DNA of 64,000 bases from Yponomeuta sedellus (GCA_934045075.1 OW203734.1:14196016-14260015); one strand, 5' to 3'. Counted from the stretch's first letter, positions 1-12,767 are shown. Translations and numbers: made by a program. The notes: generated by a model from the sequence alone, not told the origin.

Positions 1-850
1 CCAAAATGAGAACAATTAAGAGGTTCATATTATCTAAAAACAAATGTTTCTAAACAATGTTTAAATGTCAGTCACAAACTTGGATGGTCTAGCGACAGAA
101 AAAAATGAATTGACATTGAAATGTCTTATAACACCAACCCATGGTGCATCGCGAAAATCAAATATACAATTTACTAAAAACCAGCACAAAAAACTTAACC
201 GCAGACCAGGAGAAGTTCTTTCAAACAAATTATAGTACTGTTTTACGCAGGCCTCCTCCAGATTAGCCTAGTTGTCTTTATCTCTAGCTGAAAATATTTT
301 ATATTAAAATATATTTGTATTTTATATACAACTACAATAAATACAACAAATATACAACTACAAAAAATTTACCTATTGCTTATTACTCTGAAGTGCAAAG
401 TAGTACTCGTGTATTCTACTTACTACTCATGTATTACTAGAGTTGCTTCCTCACGACGCGACGGTATATCTTCTTATTATTATAGCTGGTCTGTTTTCTC
501 TTTGTTTTATGTATCTACCTAACCAATATTAGCCGTTTATCGTTTACGCTAACCACCTTAGTTATCAGCGTTTAAAAAATATTTTTTTTTATATCCTACA
601 ATATCACTTCTAGTTCATATTTACTATGCTATACTACTGTTAGTATATATTTTAGAATAGTTCCTTGCACGTTGCTGAACTATATCTAGGCGTTGATAAC
701 TTATGGGTACACAAAACTAATCTGCCTCACTGTGCAATGAATTTAGTATTGTTCCTAAAGAAGAGGACTATTTCAGTAAACCAAATGCTTCAACGTACAT
801 AGTATTCTCTTTACCAAAGTGACACTTTGTCTGCAACGTGTTGGTTAATC
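1..850. other. AT-rich, no feature recognised
   Basis: No exon, RNA gene or repeat terminus recognised. A short imperfect ATACAACTACA tandem occurs near 325-365. The missing dpr terminal exon is not evident here. Confidence 0.6.
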
Positions 851-934
851 GCCGTTGAGAATATCATTAATAGGTTTCGTGAATCGGTAAACTTTTACCG
901 ATTCACGAAACCTATTAATGATATTCTCAACGGC
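851..934. repeat. 84-bp near-perfect palindrome
   Basis: Two 41-bp arms (851-891 and 894-934), complementary throughout, separated by only CT. No termini of a known family. Confidence 0.85.
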
Positions 935-1910
935 CACCTTATGCCACCTTGCTTTACCGCACAATAAAGAGCGCTTTTGAGTCAACATTTTGTATATGGG
1001 TTCAAAGATGCCATTTTTTTCTAGTCCTAAATTCTGTGTATGTATTGTAGTGCAATGACGATTGCATGCATGATCACGTACACTTCAATTTATTGCTGCT
1101 TCAAGTCTACGCGCTGAAACATATCGCACCTTTTAGGAGTCTATGGAATCAAAAAAACATGATAATATGATAAGACTATATATATGTAATTGAACAAACT
1201 ATATTGCACTAATTAGAGGCAAAAGTAGTGTGACGGCGCAAAGCGTTTTGTTTTTCTCAAATGTAAGAACTTGAAAAATACTGGAGAAACCCGACTTTTG
1301 ACATTTAAAATTCTTTTAAAACTTCATATAAAAATAAAATTCGCGTCGTCATACTACCTAAACGGGTAGGAATAGAATTCCTTCTCACCCGGTTCCTACC
1401 ACGGGCGTTGGGTAGTGGCGTGTGGCAATTAATTTGCATTCTAGAGCGTCGGCCTGTGTCAGGCGCACGTGGCCATTCCCTCGAGGGCCCGTAAGTAGTA
1501 CATGGAAACCGTTCGCTACATAATACCCCCTTGCTCAATTTTCCTTTGGCGGATTTCATGTGAAAATGATGGGTTCCACTTATCATTATGACAGACTATA
1601 TAACTGACCCGTGTCACGAATCATGCATTTTTGAGATACGTTTGTATGTTTCATGTTTATTATTTTTTCCGCACAAAGTTAATTACTTACAGAGTTTGTT
1701 GTGGAGAAAACATTAGACAGTATGTTTATGACACATTACTACACAATATGATCTAAAAACGAAAGATAAAATGTACCAAAAGACATGTTTTAATTTTCTG
1801 TACAGAAATTTTCGCTCGACCAACATGTGATGACGAAATTCCTAAAAATTTAGACTAAGGTTGCTTTTATTTAATAAACATTTTTCTTTAATAATTGTTC
1901 TTATATATTT
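935..1910. other. No feature recognised
   Basis: Slightly GC-richer at 1340-1520, where a 93-codon minus-strand frame exists. It has no recognisable domain or codon pattern, and I do not call it a gene. Confidence 0.5.
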
Positions 1911-2438
1911 TTAGGGTTCCGTACCTCAAAAGGAAAAAACGGAACCCTTATAGGATCACTTTGTTGTCCGTCTGTCCGTCCGTCCGTCCGTCTGTCAAGA
2001 CCCTTTTTCTCAGGAACGCGTGGAGGTATGAAGCTGAAATTTATATCAATTACTCAAGTCTACTGTCCCTTAAAGCTGTGAAAAAATCAAACTTCTAAAC
2101 CAACGCAATCAAAAGATACAGCCGTTTATGCCGCAAATTTTCGACACTTGCAAGGGAATCACAACCTACAGGGTGCTTCCCGTGAACTCAGAATCTTGAA
2201 ATTTGGTACGAAGCAACGTCTTATAGCATAGATAAAGGAAAAATTACGAAAACCATAAATTTTTAGTTACATCACATAATATATTTTTTTTTAATAATTT
2301 TAAACTTACTACCCATTTCCTCATAAACGCGTAGAGGTATTAAATTGAAATTCATACCAAATACTCAGGTCTATAATACAGGTTTGTACGGAACCCTCGG
2401 TGCGCGAGTCTGACTCGCACTTGGCCGGTTTTTTTTTT
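1911..2438. repeat. Lepidopteran dispersed repeat with GGTTCCGTAC end and GTGCGCGAGTC hairpin
   Basis: Starts TTAGGGTTCCGTACCTCAAA with a GTCCGTCC tract, and ends TACGGAACCCTCGGTGCGCG then a GTCTGACTCGCACTTGGCC hairpin and a T-run. I recognise this as a very common moth/butterfly repeat. Its class is not clear to me. Confidence 0.6.
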
Positions 2439-2621
2439 GTTTCAGTTGCATAATCTCTTGGAAACTTATTAATTTCTATACCAAAACTGTAGTTTTTGCG
2501 AAAACTCCAAATGTGACCCAATTTTGTCTTGGAATATTTTAAAATACGAAATGTACCTTCCTATACCTTGTTAGGCGGTTTAGGCTCAGTTTCTATACTT
2601 GACATAGAAACTGAAAAAAAC

Positions 2622-2724
2622 TATAGTATTTTCTAAGGTTAACACGAGCACTACACCTAATAAAACTATTTTTATACGGATTTTATTATGTCTAGGGCTC
2701 GTGTTAACCTTAGAAAATACTATA
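2622..2724. repeat. 28-bp perfect inverted repeat
   Basis: TATAGTATTTTCTAAGGTTA... (2622-2649) pairs with 2697-2724 across a 47-bp loop. The same arm, as a single copy, occurs near 12067 and 40088, so it is a dispersed element end. Confidence 0.7.
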
Positions 2725-2760
2725 CCGACCAGTAAAGACTGGAAATAGCCAACAAAATAA

Positions 2761-2876
2761 AGACGCCTGTCACCTCAGTCATCCGAGACCACGGCACCTG
2801 AAAAAGTACCGAAACGTCGGAAAATTGTAAAAAATTTAATAAACGACTAAAATCCATATAAAAACAGTTTTATTAT
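2761..2876 (+). repeat. Family E retroelement tail
   Basis: CACCTCAGTCATCCGAGACC, then CACGGCACCTGAAAAAGTACC and CCGAAACGTCGG, ending TATAAAAACAGTTTTATTA. The GGCACC...GGTGCC-type stem and CCGAAACGTCGG recur in four other copies. Confidence 0.65.
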
Positions 2877-3610
2877 GAAAAAACTACTAAATAACCAACA
2901 CATCAATTAATAATATTTTTTTATTGTCTCCTGAAACGTTATGTCTGTGACAAATGTGGGGTTTTAGAAATCACAGATTCATTTAAAAAACTTGTTAAAC
3001 AGGTATACTGTGAAAGCAATGAAGAGTTATTAATTTTAATATTGAACAGATTAAGATATACATGCTGCTGAAAGCAAAATAAAAATTAAAAGGAATGAAC
3101 GTGAACGGCAGTCAAAGTTTTTCTCCTGGGAGTGCTGTTTTAAAAACAGCACTTTTATAAATGCATAATAAATTAATAAGAGCTCGAGTATCAAACTTAA
3201 GACTGGCTCTGATAGTTTGCTTCATGAAGTTTAAATTAAATTATGATTTCATAGTTCAGCGTTCGTATAATATTTTCCGCAATTAATGGAGATGCTTTAT
3301 AAAACATTTATATAGGTTTCAGTAGATTTAAAGGTTGAGACACAGATGATGTTTTTTTAACGATAGTTTATTGAACGGTTTTTCTAAATAGTTTATTGAA
3401 CGGATGTAGAGATAAGGCTGTAATTAAATTAGTGTGATTGTTCCGAATTTACAACGTGAGATTTTTTTTACGTAGCCTTTAAACTTCCCCCTATAGGACA
3501 CAGGGGGAAGTTTGTATTTTCAGAGAGAGAAAGAGAGAGAATATGGGCAAATGAGTGAAGAATTTCAAGCACTGAGGTATGTGAATATCTCATACAGGTT
3601 TCGTCGAGAG
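2877..3610. other. No feature recognised
   Basis: AT-rich unique-looking sequence with a short GA microsatellite near 3523-3540. Confidence 0.5.
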
Positions 3611-3971
3611 GCGCTCGTGGCCTAGTCAAACCGAGTGATTGGAATCAATCACTCGAGTTAAGCAACAACAGGTGCGGTCAGGTGCGAGATGCGTGACCGT
3701 CCCGTTACTACCGCTAGTGGTATTTTTCCGAGCGCTTCCGTGCTTCGGAAGGCACGCTAAGCCGTGGGTGTCAGCTGTCATGTAATGGCAGTCGTTAAGC
3801 CATGTCAGAGGCCTTATGGGCGGCTTGATAACTTCTGTCAGTAAGGCCCGCCACTGTCTTAAAACCCTCCACCAATCCAGACTTGGTCCCCGTGGTGGAG
3901 TCTGGCTTAACCTTCCTGCAACGCAGGAAGAGACCCGTGCCCCAGCAGTGGGGGCATACAGGGTTGAAATC
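3611..3971 (+). repeat. Family A repeat, full-length copy (~360 bp)
   Basis: Starts GCGCTCGTGGCCTAG and ends GGGGGCATACAGGGTTGAAAT, with internal blocks GAGTGATTGGAATCAATCAC, GTAATGGCAGTCGTTAAGCC and CGCCACTGTCTTAAAACCCT. This is the most numerous repeat in the window. It contains several self-complementary stretches and no convincing ORF. Confidence 0.85.
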
Positions 3972-4077
3972 ATACAGGTTTCGTCACGATGTAGACTAGT
4001 CCAGTGGGTAGAACAATGGACTCGGAAGCGAGATACTCAGGTTTGATTTTCAGTGCAGACATATACCGATGTCCATA

Positions 4078-4390
4078 TTTCAATTTATAATCAATATTTT
4101 TAAGTTCGTGTAATATAATTAGTCTATAAATTTAATTTTAATTTCAATTACTAATAATCAATATTATTGACTTTATATAAAATAATTGGTTTACCTATTT
4201 TGGAACGTAACTTCATAATTCACTTTTGTAATTTTGCCGAGGGTAGTAAACTAACAGTTAATGCTTTCAAAAAAACGCCTGTCACCTCAGTCATCCGAGA
4301 CCACGGCACCTGAAGAAGTGCCGAAACGTAGGAAAATTGTAAATTAATAATAAAACTAGTGAAATCCGTATAAAAACAGTTTTAATTATT
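4078..4390 (+). repeat. Family E repeat, longer copy
   Basis: AT-rich body (AATAATCAATATTATTGACT, GAACGTAACTTCATAATTCA, GCCGAGGGTAGTAAACTAAC) followed by the hairpin tail seen at 2761. It ends about 30 bp before the pogo-like element. Confidence 0.7.
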
Positions 4391-4420
4391 TACCACTGAG
4401 TTTGTTTTTTACGTTATGTA

Positions 4421-5724
4421 GGGGAGAGTGGGGGAAACGCAAACGCGGGGTAATCCCGAATTCAATGGTTCTAATGTGTTAGGAAGAGATAACCATATTT
4501 TACTCGGCGGCATTTCGGAGACTACGCAACCACTAGTACTAGTCAACAAAACAGGAGACGCGGACGTATGTACTTATCAAAGTATGCATTTTTCAATATT
4601 TTGCATGTTTTTGATGTAGTTTTTTTGGTAATTTCAAGTTCGTGTTGCTTTATTTCTATCTACAGTAGTAATTCCACTTTTACATAGTGAAATACTCACA
4701 TATTAATCAGCTAAATGACAATGACACAATCGGTAAAATAAATATGACCTAATGTTTTTTTTTTATTTTATTGTTTTCAATCCAGCGGGGTAAAGAGGAA
4801 CGCTCCATGTCGGGTAATCTCAAACGTTCGGCATTACCCCACTCCTTTTTGTTGGTTGTCTGTTTATCTTTTTTTATAATTTTTTCAGATACCTCATTAC
4901 AAACGTCATTACAAAAGAAAAAACAAAGCGAAGATCGATTGATGCTCGAAAGATCTCACAAACTCTAAAGATGATATTAAAACCAAAACCTCAGCATGGG
5001 CATGGCATTAGAGACTTATAATGTTCCAAGATCATTGAATTGCCTGTTATATCTCTGAAAATATCAAAACTCACTATCACGAAAACATAAACTATATAAG
5101 GAAAGCAGAACAGAAACGAAACCAAAAAGAGCTGAAGCAGAAGAAATCACGGTAAAACAAGAAAAAATGGCAAAAAAACATGTCAAATATAACTGGAATG
5201 TAGTGATAAAAAAACCTTTAAACAAAAATATTAAAAGAGTATTAAAGAATTTTGAAAAAATAAAAGTCTTTAGTGACGCTAGTCCAAATACAAAAGAATA
5301 AATAGAAGGCGAAAAGGAAAATACTACTTTTGTATTTTTTTGTAGTGATAAAATATATAGCTCCCTCTTGAACAGAGGCTGGATTATGTCTAGGTGTGTA
5401 AAAAATGAGTTCACGAGAATTATACTGAAGGATAGTCAACATCGTTAGGTTATAAATGTAATTACTGTCATTATTAATATTAGTACGTAATTACCCCATA
5501 TGGTGTTCGGGTTTACCCGACTATTGTCGGGTAAAGCCGAACACTAAAGGTTTTGTTTTTTTTCCATTCAATCACATTTTATCAAAAAAAGATGAATGTT
5601 AATGAGTGTATTCGGTAGCTAGATAAGTAAGCTATAGAATTATCAAATAAAGAAACTTTGTGAACGAATTCCACTGTTTTATTTAAGTTTTCCCTTAGGT
5701 GTTCGTGTTTCCCCCACTTTCCCC
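4421..5724 (+). mobile_element. TA-flanked DNA transposon, probably pogo-like
   Basis: Inverted termini GGGGAGAGTGGGGGAAACGC and GGGGAAAGTGGGGGAAACAC with TA at 4419-4420 and 5725-5726 mark a Tc1/mariner-superfamily insertion of 1,304 bp. Near 4920-5050 a broken frame still reads EDRLMLE and then YNVPRSLN. This recalls the first helix-turn-helix of pogo/Tigger transposases, so I favour a decayed pogo-like element. The catalytic domain is not recognisable. An internal hairpin lies at 5503-5546. Confidence 0.6.
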
Positions 5725-5726
5725 TA

Positions 5727-7748
5727 CATTTGTGAACTTAAAATAGCAATACCACTCGCTAACGGTGAAGAAAAACGTAAGATTATCTGCCATAAAATCC
5801 TTTTTCATGACTCCAATTAGAAAGTCAATGTTTACTGAATGTCTGCGTCTCACGTAAAACAAACTGTGGGTGATAAGTTACGTGTGAGACAATATATGAA
5901 ATCTTGCTGATGAATAATTTATCAAGCACTTCGTTTGCCCCCTAATTTCCATCTAGAACTTTGCTGTCGATTTTTGCTCACGCGAAAGCAATTCAAACCC
6001 GGAAGCGCTGTATCCAACCCGGAGGTTATTTATGCAAACGGTGGGAAATTTCAGCGAATAAAGATGTATGTTTTTGGAGATCGTGCTTAAACTATTTAGA
6101 CCTCTGTGCCCTATGAATGCCGAATGAGCCAAGGTGCCTGGAAAGGAAATATAACTTCTCTCTTTTATATTACGTGATCTACTGGTGACTGAATATGTAG
6201 AGGTAATTTGGAAAGTTCCAACTGTAAATATGTTGTAAAAATATACCTTGAGGAATATTCTATCGTGGTATGTATAATACTTATCATTATACTTAACAGT
6301 TAGACACTTTTCGGTAAAGCATATTTCTCTTAAGAACTATAATGCCGCCAGCCTTCGTGGTACTCTGCCACCCGACAGCGATCTGGCTCAAATATTTTAT
6401 TTAAATTAAAACATTTTAGGATTAGTTAAAAATGTATAATAATATCTAGTGTAAGTAATGAAATATCTATATATGGTACTACATTTCTTTAGTAGAACTA
6501 AAATTTCATGTATAGGTAAATTTAGAAATGTAGAGCAAAGCTATTATATATGTAAGCAATAGATATATTTGAGTATTTATGAACTAGCCATAACTTAGCA
6601 GTGGAAGTGTAATGTACAGGATAAGTTTTTGTGACGGTACAGTAAGGGCATCGACTTTGCTGCCTTTTGTAAAAATATAATAGAAGTAATAAAAGAACGT
6701 AATTATATAGAAGAATTGTGTATTCTCTGATATTTTGTGAATGAAGTTCTCATCACAATTGTAATATTATAGCCCCTAAAATATTGTTATCCATTTTAGT
6801 TAGACCTTATAATGTAAGTGGGCTGCCTAAGCTTACACTTAGTTTAAACACCAAACATTATTGTAATTAAAACGCTCTGTACCAAAAAGTTAAAGTTTAG
6901 TCTTAGAAGAAATACAAAGTAGCAAATATGTAATTCAAATCCAGTTCATAAACTTTCCTAAAACGTACCTCTTAGTAAAAGAAAAAATACATTTATTTGC
7001 AACAACAGCCGCGTACACAAAAATTTACTGAAACTGAAATAAAATAACAAAAAGATTATAGATATTTACAAATTTATTTCAAAATAATTTTAAGAAAATG
7101 GTTGAGGTGTGTTTGCTGCTGAAAAAAGTAACTAACTTAGCGATGTGCTAAGGGTTTGAGCCCTCAACGCTGATTTTTACCTGTCCTTGACCATCCTCGT
7201 GCGGTTCACTCACCTTCATACTCTACGCGATGTCCCTGTAATAAATTCAGTGTTTAATTTAATAATCAAGTTTTTTTCAGAGGCTAATACTTCATTTTGG
7301 CTCAGGGGTAGAATTAAAAAAAACCCCTTAGAAGTTATTTTGAATTTTCGAGGAATATTCTCAACAAATTGTACCTACATCTCTAAGCCTACTGGTTTAG
7401 TCTGCGCTATATCTGTCTATCATTCAGTCAGTTACTAAGATAGAAGAATGAGTGACGTTTGACTGGCGTGAATTTTCTCTAAAATACTGACACAATTTGA
7501 AGGCTGCCTTTGATGGATCATAGCAGGTTGTGTTGGGAAAACAATTATGTCACAACCATCTTAAGGGTTTCAATCCCAAAGATGTTTTTGACATGTGTCT
7601 TCCCAAGAAAAAAAATAATAGTGTAACGGTGCAAACCTGTTTAGACTATTTTCTAATATTTAAAAATTCTAATAAAAAAAAATCTGTCGGTTAATGGGCT
7701 ACGTCATTTACACATGACATGCAGAATTGCAATTAAACTTATCTAGTA
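5727..7748. other. Mostly unique AT-rich DNA
   Basis: A short LINE-like scrap (ATACCACTCGCTAACGGTGA) at 5748, otherwise nothing recognised. Confidence 0.5.
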
Positions 7749-8088
7749 CTAGCTTTCGCCCGCGATTCCGTCCGCGTGTACTTCAGTTTTTGCAATCCCT
7801 TAAGGGTTAAATTTAAAAAAAAATGGCGAATTGTTCGATCAATTGTGTTGAAGAGTATTTATTTTAATTTTCAAGAAAATTACACAACATTCTTTATACC
7901 TCCCATACAATTTTTGGCAACCTTTATCGCCCCCTAAGGGGTAGAATTTAAATAAATCCGGTTTAATTCCTTGCCTACACGATATGTAGACCCTATGTGC
8001 AAAATTTCAGCTTCCTAGGTCCAACGGCTTGGGCTGGGCGTTGATGAGTGAGTCAGTCAGTCAGGACTTTGAATTTTATTTATATAGA
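7749..8088 (-). mobile_element. Non-autonomous Helitron (~340 bp)
   Basis: On the minus strand it starts A|TCTATATAAATAAAATTC and ends GGGCGAAAGCTAG|T. These are the 5'-TC and 3'-CTAG ends of a Helitron inserted between A and T, with a GC-rich stem (CGCGGACGGAATCGCG) before the 3' end. A (CAGT)n-type tract lies near the 5' end. It lacks a helicase. This form is very common in Lepidoptera. Confidence 0.75.
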
Positions 8089-9741
8089 TAGAATGATTAA
8101 ATTCTAGATACGCTCTCCGTTTGTATCTTTTAAACTTACTAGTTAAGTTTTATTGCAATTCAGCGTATCGTGTGTAAATTGCATATTAACATTAACCGAC
8201 GCACCGTTACAATACTTTTACTAAAAATAATCGGAAATGTATACTTTTAATATTTGTTATTCCAATTAGGAAATCTTCATTTCTGCGAACGAAGTTGCGG
8301 GAAAAAGCTAATGTAATATGTTTTTTTACTACCAGGTCCTAAACTCTGCGTAGATAATGATGTAGTAATAATAAGCTAAATCAAACGGAAATAATTCAAT
8401 AAGGTCATATTTCGCTATATCCGGTTAAAAAGCCACATTAATTATTCGAGCGATAACATCAAACATTCTTTTATTCAATTTTAGAAATCAGCTTGACACT
8501 AAGTAGATGGTATCTTCTTGAAAAATAGAAAAAAAAAATGCTCCTTAGTTCAAAAGGCGAACTCCATTTACTGTTTGACCTTTTAAAATCAACTTTCCAT
8601 TCCAATAATCAGTCGAAAAACAATCAGATTAACTCGATCCCATTGAGATTCATAATGAAACTGAAAAATTCAAATCGTGTACCGACCTCCGCCGGATTTA
8701 GTCTAAACTCAATTATGTTGTTCCTTTTTTGCGTGTTGTAATCTACCAACGCTCTTTTTTATCTTGATCAGGGACTCCGACACGAATCACGGCTTCTCTT
8801 AAGACAGCCGTGCAATTAGTGTGAAGAGTTACAAAACTACAGGTTGAGCTTCTGATACTTTTAATTCTGGTATCTCCTTCACGCTGTGATCGCTTGTCTT
8901 GATTTCTGGAAGGATTTACTTGAAAACAATGTATCATTGGCGAAAACGAGGCCTGCTGAACATTGCCCCTACTCTAGAGTGCTGTTTTAGGAAAACCAAG
9001 AACAACTTCATCCATATCAATAGTATGCCTGTACAAAAGGTAATCGAATTGAAGTATCTTCGCTAAGTACGAATAAGATATAATAAAAGGAATTTATTCA
9101 AATAACCATAAATGTAATTGCACAGATGGTCATCAAATTAGATGTTGATGTCATTTACAATATCAAAGCAAGGATGCTGTGATATTCACAATATTTTCGA
9201 GCTCCGAAAATACGGCAGGAAGCCTTATTAGGAAGCCGAAGTATTGAGAAAGGAAACAGTACAAACAATGTTTGAGAGCTGGTTCCCAGAAATAAGTTTG
9301 GGCCGAAAATGTTGCTGAATTATATAACGTATATTCTGATTTTTTACTACCACTTAATAATTTATTGAAAACATAAATAATTAAGCTTGCAATATAAATT
9401 TTGTGCTGCCACATTCATAATTATGTGTAGGGTTGCCCAACGTACGTTAGACAACTCAAATATTTTTCTTCAGACTGTAAGTTCATTTTGTCTTGTTTCA
9501 AATACTAATACAGGACTTCGAGGCCCAGTATGATGTCCGAATGCAAAATGCGTGTTGGCAGACTACTACTACGTTTAAACAATTGCGTCGTATGTGACAT
9601 GGTAGCTTTTTGAGAGAGACCACGGTAGCTGGGATAAGCTTGCTGTAGACAGGGGCGCCAGAAGAGAAGAAGTTCTGAGCGGCCGCAAGACCTCTGATAA
9701 AAATGGTGTTCAGCACTAGCGGAAAAAGAGTCAGGAAGCAT
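8089..9741. other. No feature recognised
   Basis: Short open frames on both strands (8538-8741 plus, 8743-8937 minus, 9163-9414 minus) show no domain. Confidence 0.5.
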
Positions 9742-10020
9742 AAAATCTAAAAATTCCACTCATGCCGGGATTCGAACCCGCGACCTCTGGCTTTCCGTTC
9801 CAGCGCTCTTTCCAACTGAGCTAGTGAGCGTCTCACCGGCATCAGTGAAATTTCGAACCTCTTTACAATATTCTCTGTATTACGTACAGGCAGCGACATC
9901 TGGCTGAAACAATTTGCATCACTTGCAGCCCCAAGTACCTACTTTGCAGTTAGGTTTTACATCGGAATGATATCGCTGTACGCACATGATTATATTATTT
10001 TAATGCACTAACCCGTGCTA
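9742..10020 (-). repeat. tRNA-derived SINE (family B)
   Basis: The complement of a tRNA-like block (GGGATTCGAACCC, GAGCTAGTGAGCG-type A box) is followed by the family B body (TTACGTACAGGCAGCGACAT) and ends GCACTAACCCGTGCTAAG, which leads straight into a second copy. Confidence 0.8.
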
Positions 10021-10135
10021 AGACCAATTTTAAAAACCTATTTAGAGGCTAAAAATTCCACCCACGCCGGGATTTGAACCCGCGACCTCTGGCTATCCTT
10101 GCCAGCGCTCTTTCCAACTAAGCTAATGGGCAACT
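10021..10135 (-). repeat. tRNA-derived SINE (family B), second tandem copy
   Basis: TTAAAAACCTATTTAGAGGC, then CCGGGATTTGAACCCGCGAC and AACTAAGCTAATGGGC. Head-to-tail with the previous copy. Confidence 0.75.
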
Positions 10136-10302
10136 TAAAATCTATTCTAAGCCGATTCCGAACTCTTCCTTTATGAGTCCTTCATGCCTACATGCCGCAC
10201 GAGAATCAAACTTTTTAACACTTTGAAAAAGTGTCACGCTCTTACGCACTGCTTAAATCATCCGTAAAGAATGCTAAGACCTATGATGATGATGATAATA
10301 GT

Positions 10303-10475
10303 CTTAGACATTTAGTCCGGATCTACTCACGGGTGTTGTTATATCCGAAGAGTCCGGAGAATCGGAGCGAAACCTGGTCGGACTCTTCCGATATAACAAC
10401 ACCCGTAAGTAGATCCTGACTAAAAGTCTACAATGTGTTGTGCTTACGAAAGTTTTAGTTCAAAAATTATAATAG
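10303..10475. mobile_element. Palindromic MITE, copy 1
   Basis: Arms 10311-10356 and 10379-10424 are inverted copies (TTTAGTCCGGATCTAC..., CGGACTCTTCCGATATAAC). The right flank ACAATGTGTTGTGCTTACGA is shared with the copy at 63.8 kb. Confidence 0.75.
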
Positions 10476-10863
10476 TCCTTAGTCTGAATTATTACTGATG
10501 TGGACGAAATGTATTAGATCTTAGAGGAGTAATTTGTAGTGTTTTCTATCAATTGCTCTATATATCTAATGTAACAAATCACTGAAGCTTAATTAAGCAT
10601 AGATATTTATTTTGAGAAAGAGGTTAATGTGCAATTAACACAATTCATCTGTTAGAACTCAAAAGTAGTTTTTAATACGAGATCGTTTTATATCCGAAGC
10701 CTTATTATGAACCGAACTCGACTGAATGATCGATTTTCTACCTGAGCGACACTCTCATTCTATTTCTTTCAAAGATAATATGACTGATGCAGTCATTATG
10801 TAATCAAATTCTACTTAAGTTACTTCCTAGTCTCAGAATGAGAATGATGGACCTAAGGCCAAT

Positions 10864-11235
10864 AGTTATCAACCCTTGTATGTCCCCACTGCATGGGACT
10901 CTTACTGCATCGCAGGAAGGTTAGGCCACACTCCACCACGGAGGCCAGGTCCGGGTTGGTGGAGGATTGTAAGACAGTGGCGGGCCTTACTGTCGGATGT
11001 TATGAAGCTGCCCATAAGGCCTTTGACATGGCTTAACGACTGCCATTACATGACAGACGGCACCAACGGCTTAACGTGCCTTGCGAAGCACGGAAGCGCT
11101 CGGAAAAATGGCACTAGTGGTAGTCACGGGACGATCACCCATCCTGCACCTGACCGCGCCTGTTGTAGCTTAGCTCAAGTTATTGATTCCAACCACTCGG
11201 TCCGCCTAGGCCACGACCGCTTCGTAAGGCGAATA
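10864..11235 (-). repeat. Family A repeat, full-length copy
   Basis: Complement of the family: ATCAACCCTTGTATGTCCCC at the left, CCTAGGCCACGACCGC at the right. The 153-codon open frame over it is an accident of the repeat. Confidence 0.85.
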
Positions 11236-11287
11236 ATGGACGCAAATACTTTGACCCCTAGGTTAATCTTTTGTATATTCCAGGGTG

Positions 11288-11527
11288 CATCATCAACCCA
11301 TTACGTCCCCACCGCGGGGCACGGATCTCTTCCCTAAGGAAGGTATATGCCATACACCACCACGGGGGCCAAGTCCGGATTACGAGTAGTAGAGTTTTGC
11401 AAGACTAGTTTCTGGTTTTACTATCAGAAGTTATAAAGCCACCCATAAGGCCTCTGACATAGCTTAACGACTGTCATTACAAGACAGCCAGCACCAGCGG
11501 CTTAACGTGCCTTGCGAAGCACGGATG
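11288..11527 (-). repeat. Family A repeat, partial copy
   Basis: ATCAACCCATTACGTCCCCA to CTTGCGAAGCACGGA, directly after the copy at 10864 and in the same orientation. Confidence 0.75.
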
Positions 11528-11600
11528 CCGAAGCGGAAAAAATATACCTATATCGTAGTAAAGTTGACGTGTCAGCAGTTTTCTCACTATTTATAAGTAT

Positions 11601-11945
11601 AATTAAAACTGTTTTTATACGGATTTCACTCGTTTATTATATTTTTTTTACTATTTTTTTACTATTTTACGACGTTTCAGCACTTTTACAGATGCCGTGG
11701 TCTCGGATGACTGAGGTGACAGGCGTTTTTTTGAAAGCATCAACTGTTAGTTTACTACCCTTGGCAAAAATTACAAAAGTTAACTATGAAGTTACGTTTC
11801 AAAATAGGTAGGTTAAATCAATTAGTTTATATAAAGTCAACAATATTGATTATTAGTAATTGAAGTTAAAATTAAATTTAAATTTATAAAACAATTATTT
11901 TACATGAACTTAAAAACATTGATTATCAATTGAAATTAAAATTAA
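11601..11945 (-). repeat. Family E repeat, longer copy
   Basis: Complement of the 4078-4390 repeat: starts AATTAAAACTGTTTTTATAC, then the hairpin and the AT-rich body. Confidence 0.7.
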
Positions 11946-12679
11946 GTCTACAGGCACACTTTTAGCAAGTGGGTCTCATGCACTTAAGCACTGGTTCCCA
12001 TGCTGCCAATATGTTCCAACCACGATCTCTATTGAAATTTGGATGCCGGCGCATCTCTATTGTATATTTTTAATGATGGCTCGTGTTAACCTTGGAAAAT
12101 ACTATACTTATAAATAGTTAATTTTTTATGTCGTTCAAGTTTCCATCATAGAGCTCTACGAGTTACTTCGCCTCTTAAATAGGGATAAGGGATCTTACCT
12201 TTATGCTCTCAGTAGAGTTAAAAGCTGTCAAAACCACTTCGGCTGGACCTTGAGGGCATCCACCCGAAGATTGTGCTTATCTCAGATCAGCGAAAAAGCT
12301 GTTACCTTAGAAAGATACTTACAAAGCACTTTGTTTTTGTACAAAATAGATAGCAGACCCTATTTACGTTAGATTCCTTCCTATTACAGAAAATGGGATT
12401 CGACCGCAAAATTGTGAAAGCGCAAACACTATGTTTTACTATACAGGGTGTCTCATTCAAATCGGTCAGTATGGGAAAGTCTGAAACTATAAGACATACG
12501 AAGATCTGTCCTGAGGAACCATGTCATCGATTTTAATAACAAGAAAAACTGCATTCATACATTTAAAAAAACATCTGTACTCCGTTCGGTAATCGAACCC
12601 GGTTGTTTTGAAAAAAAAAACCTACACTACTTCTATTTAGATATCGATTGTGTAGGTCAAGCAGCACATGTCTGTATGA

Positions 12680-12767
12680 AACATGATGTCTAAAATGAAT
12701 AAAATGCATTGATCACATATATATATATGAACAATGCATTTTATTCATTTTAGACATCATGTTCATG

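Noticed and set aside
5064..5414. 116-codon minus-strand hydrophobic frame.
   Set aside because: It lies inside the decayed pogo-like element, in AT-rich DNA that gives Phe/Leu-rich frames by chance.
8800..8905. Possible dpr terminal exon on the minus strand (acceptor TTCCAG, completes the Gly and runs about 25 codons to a stop).
   Set aside because: The phase fits, but the peptide is charged, lacks the hydrophobic anchor expected in Dpr C-termini, and an open run of this length is common by chance.
9760..9835. True tRNA gene on the minus strand.
   Set aside because: The A and B boxes belong to a dispersed SINE (family B) with the same body at several sites, and no complete cloverleaf is supported.
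10876..11337. 153-codon plus-strand frame.
   Set aside because: It coincides with family A repeat copies in antisense and is reproduced, broken, in other copies.
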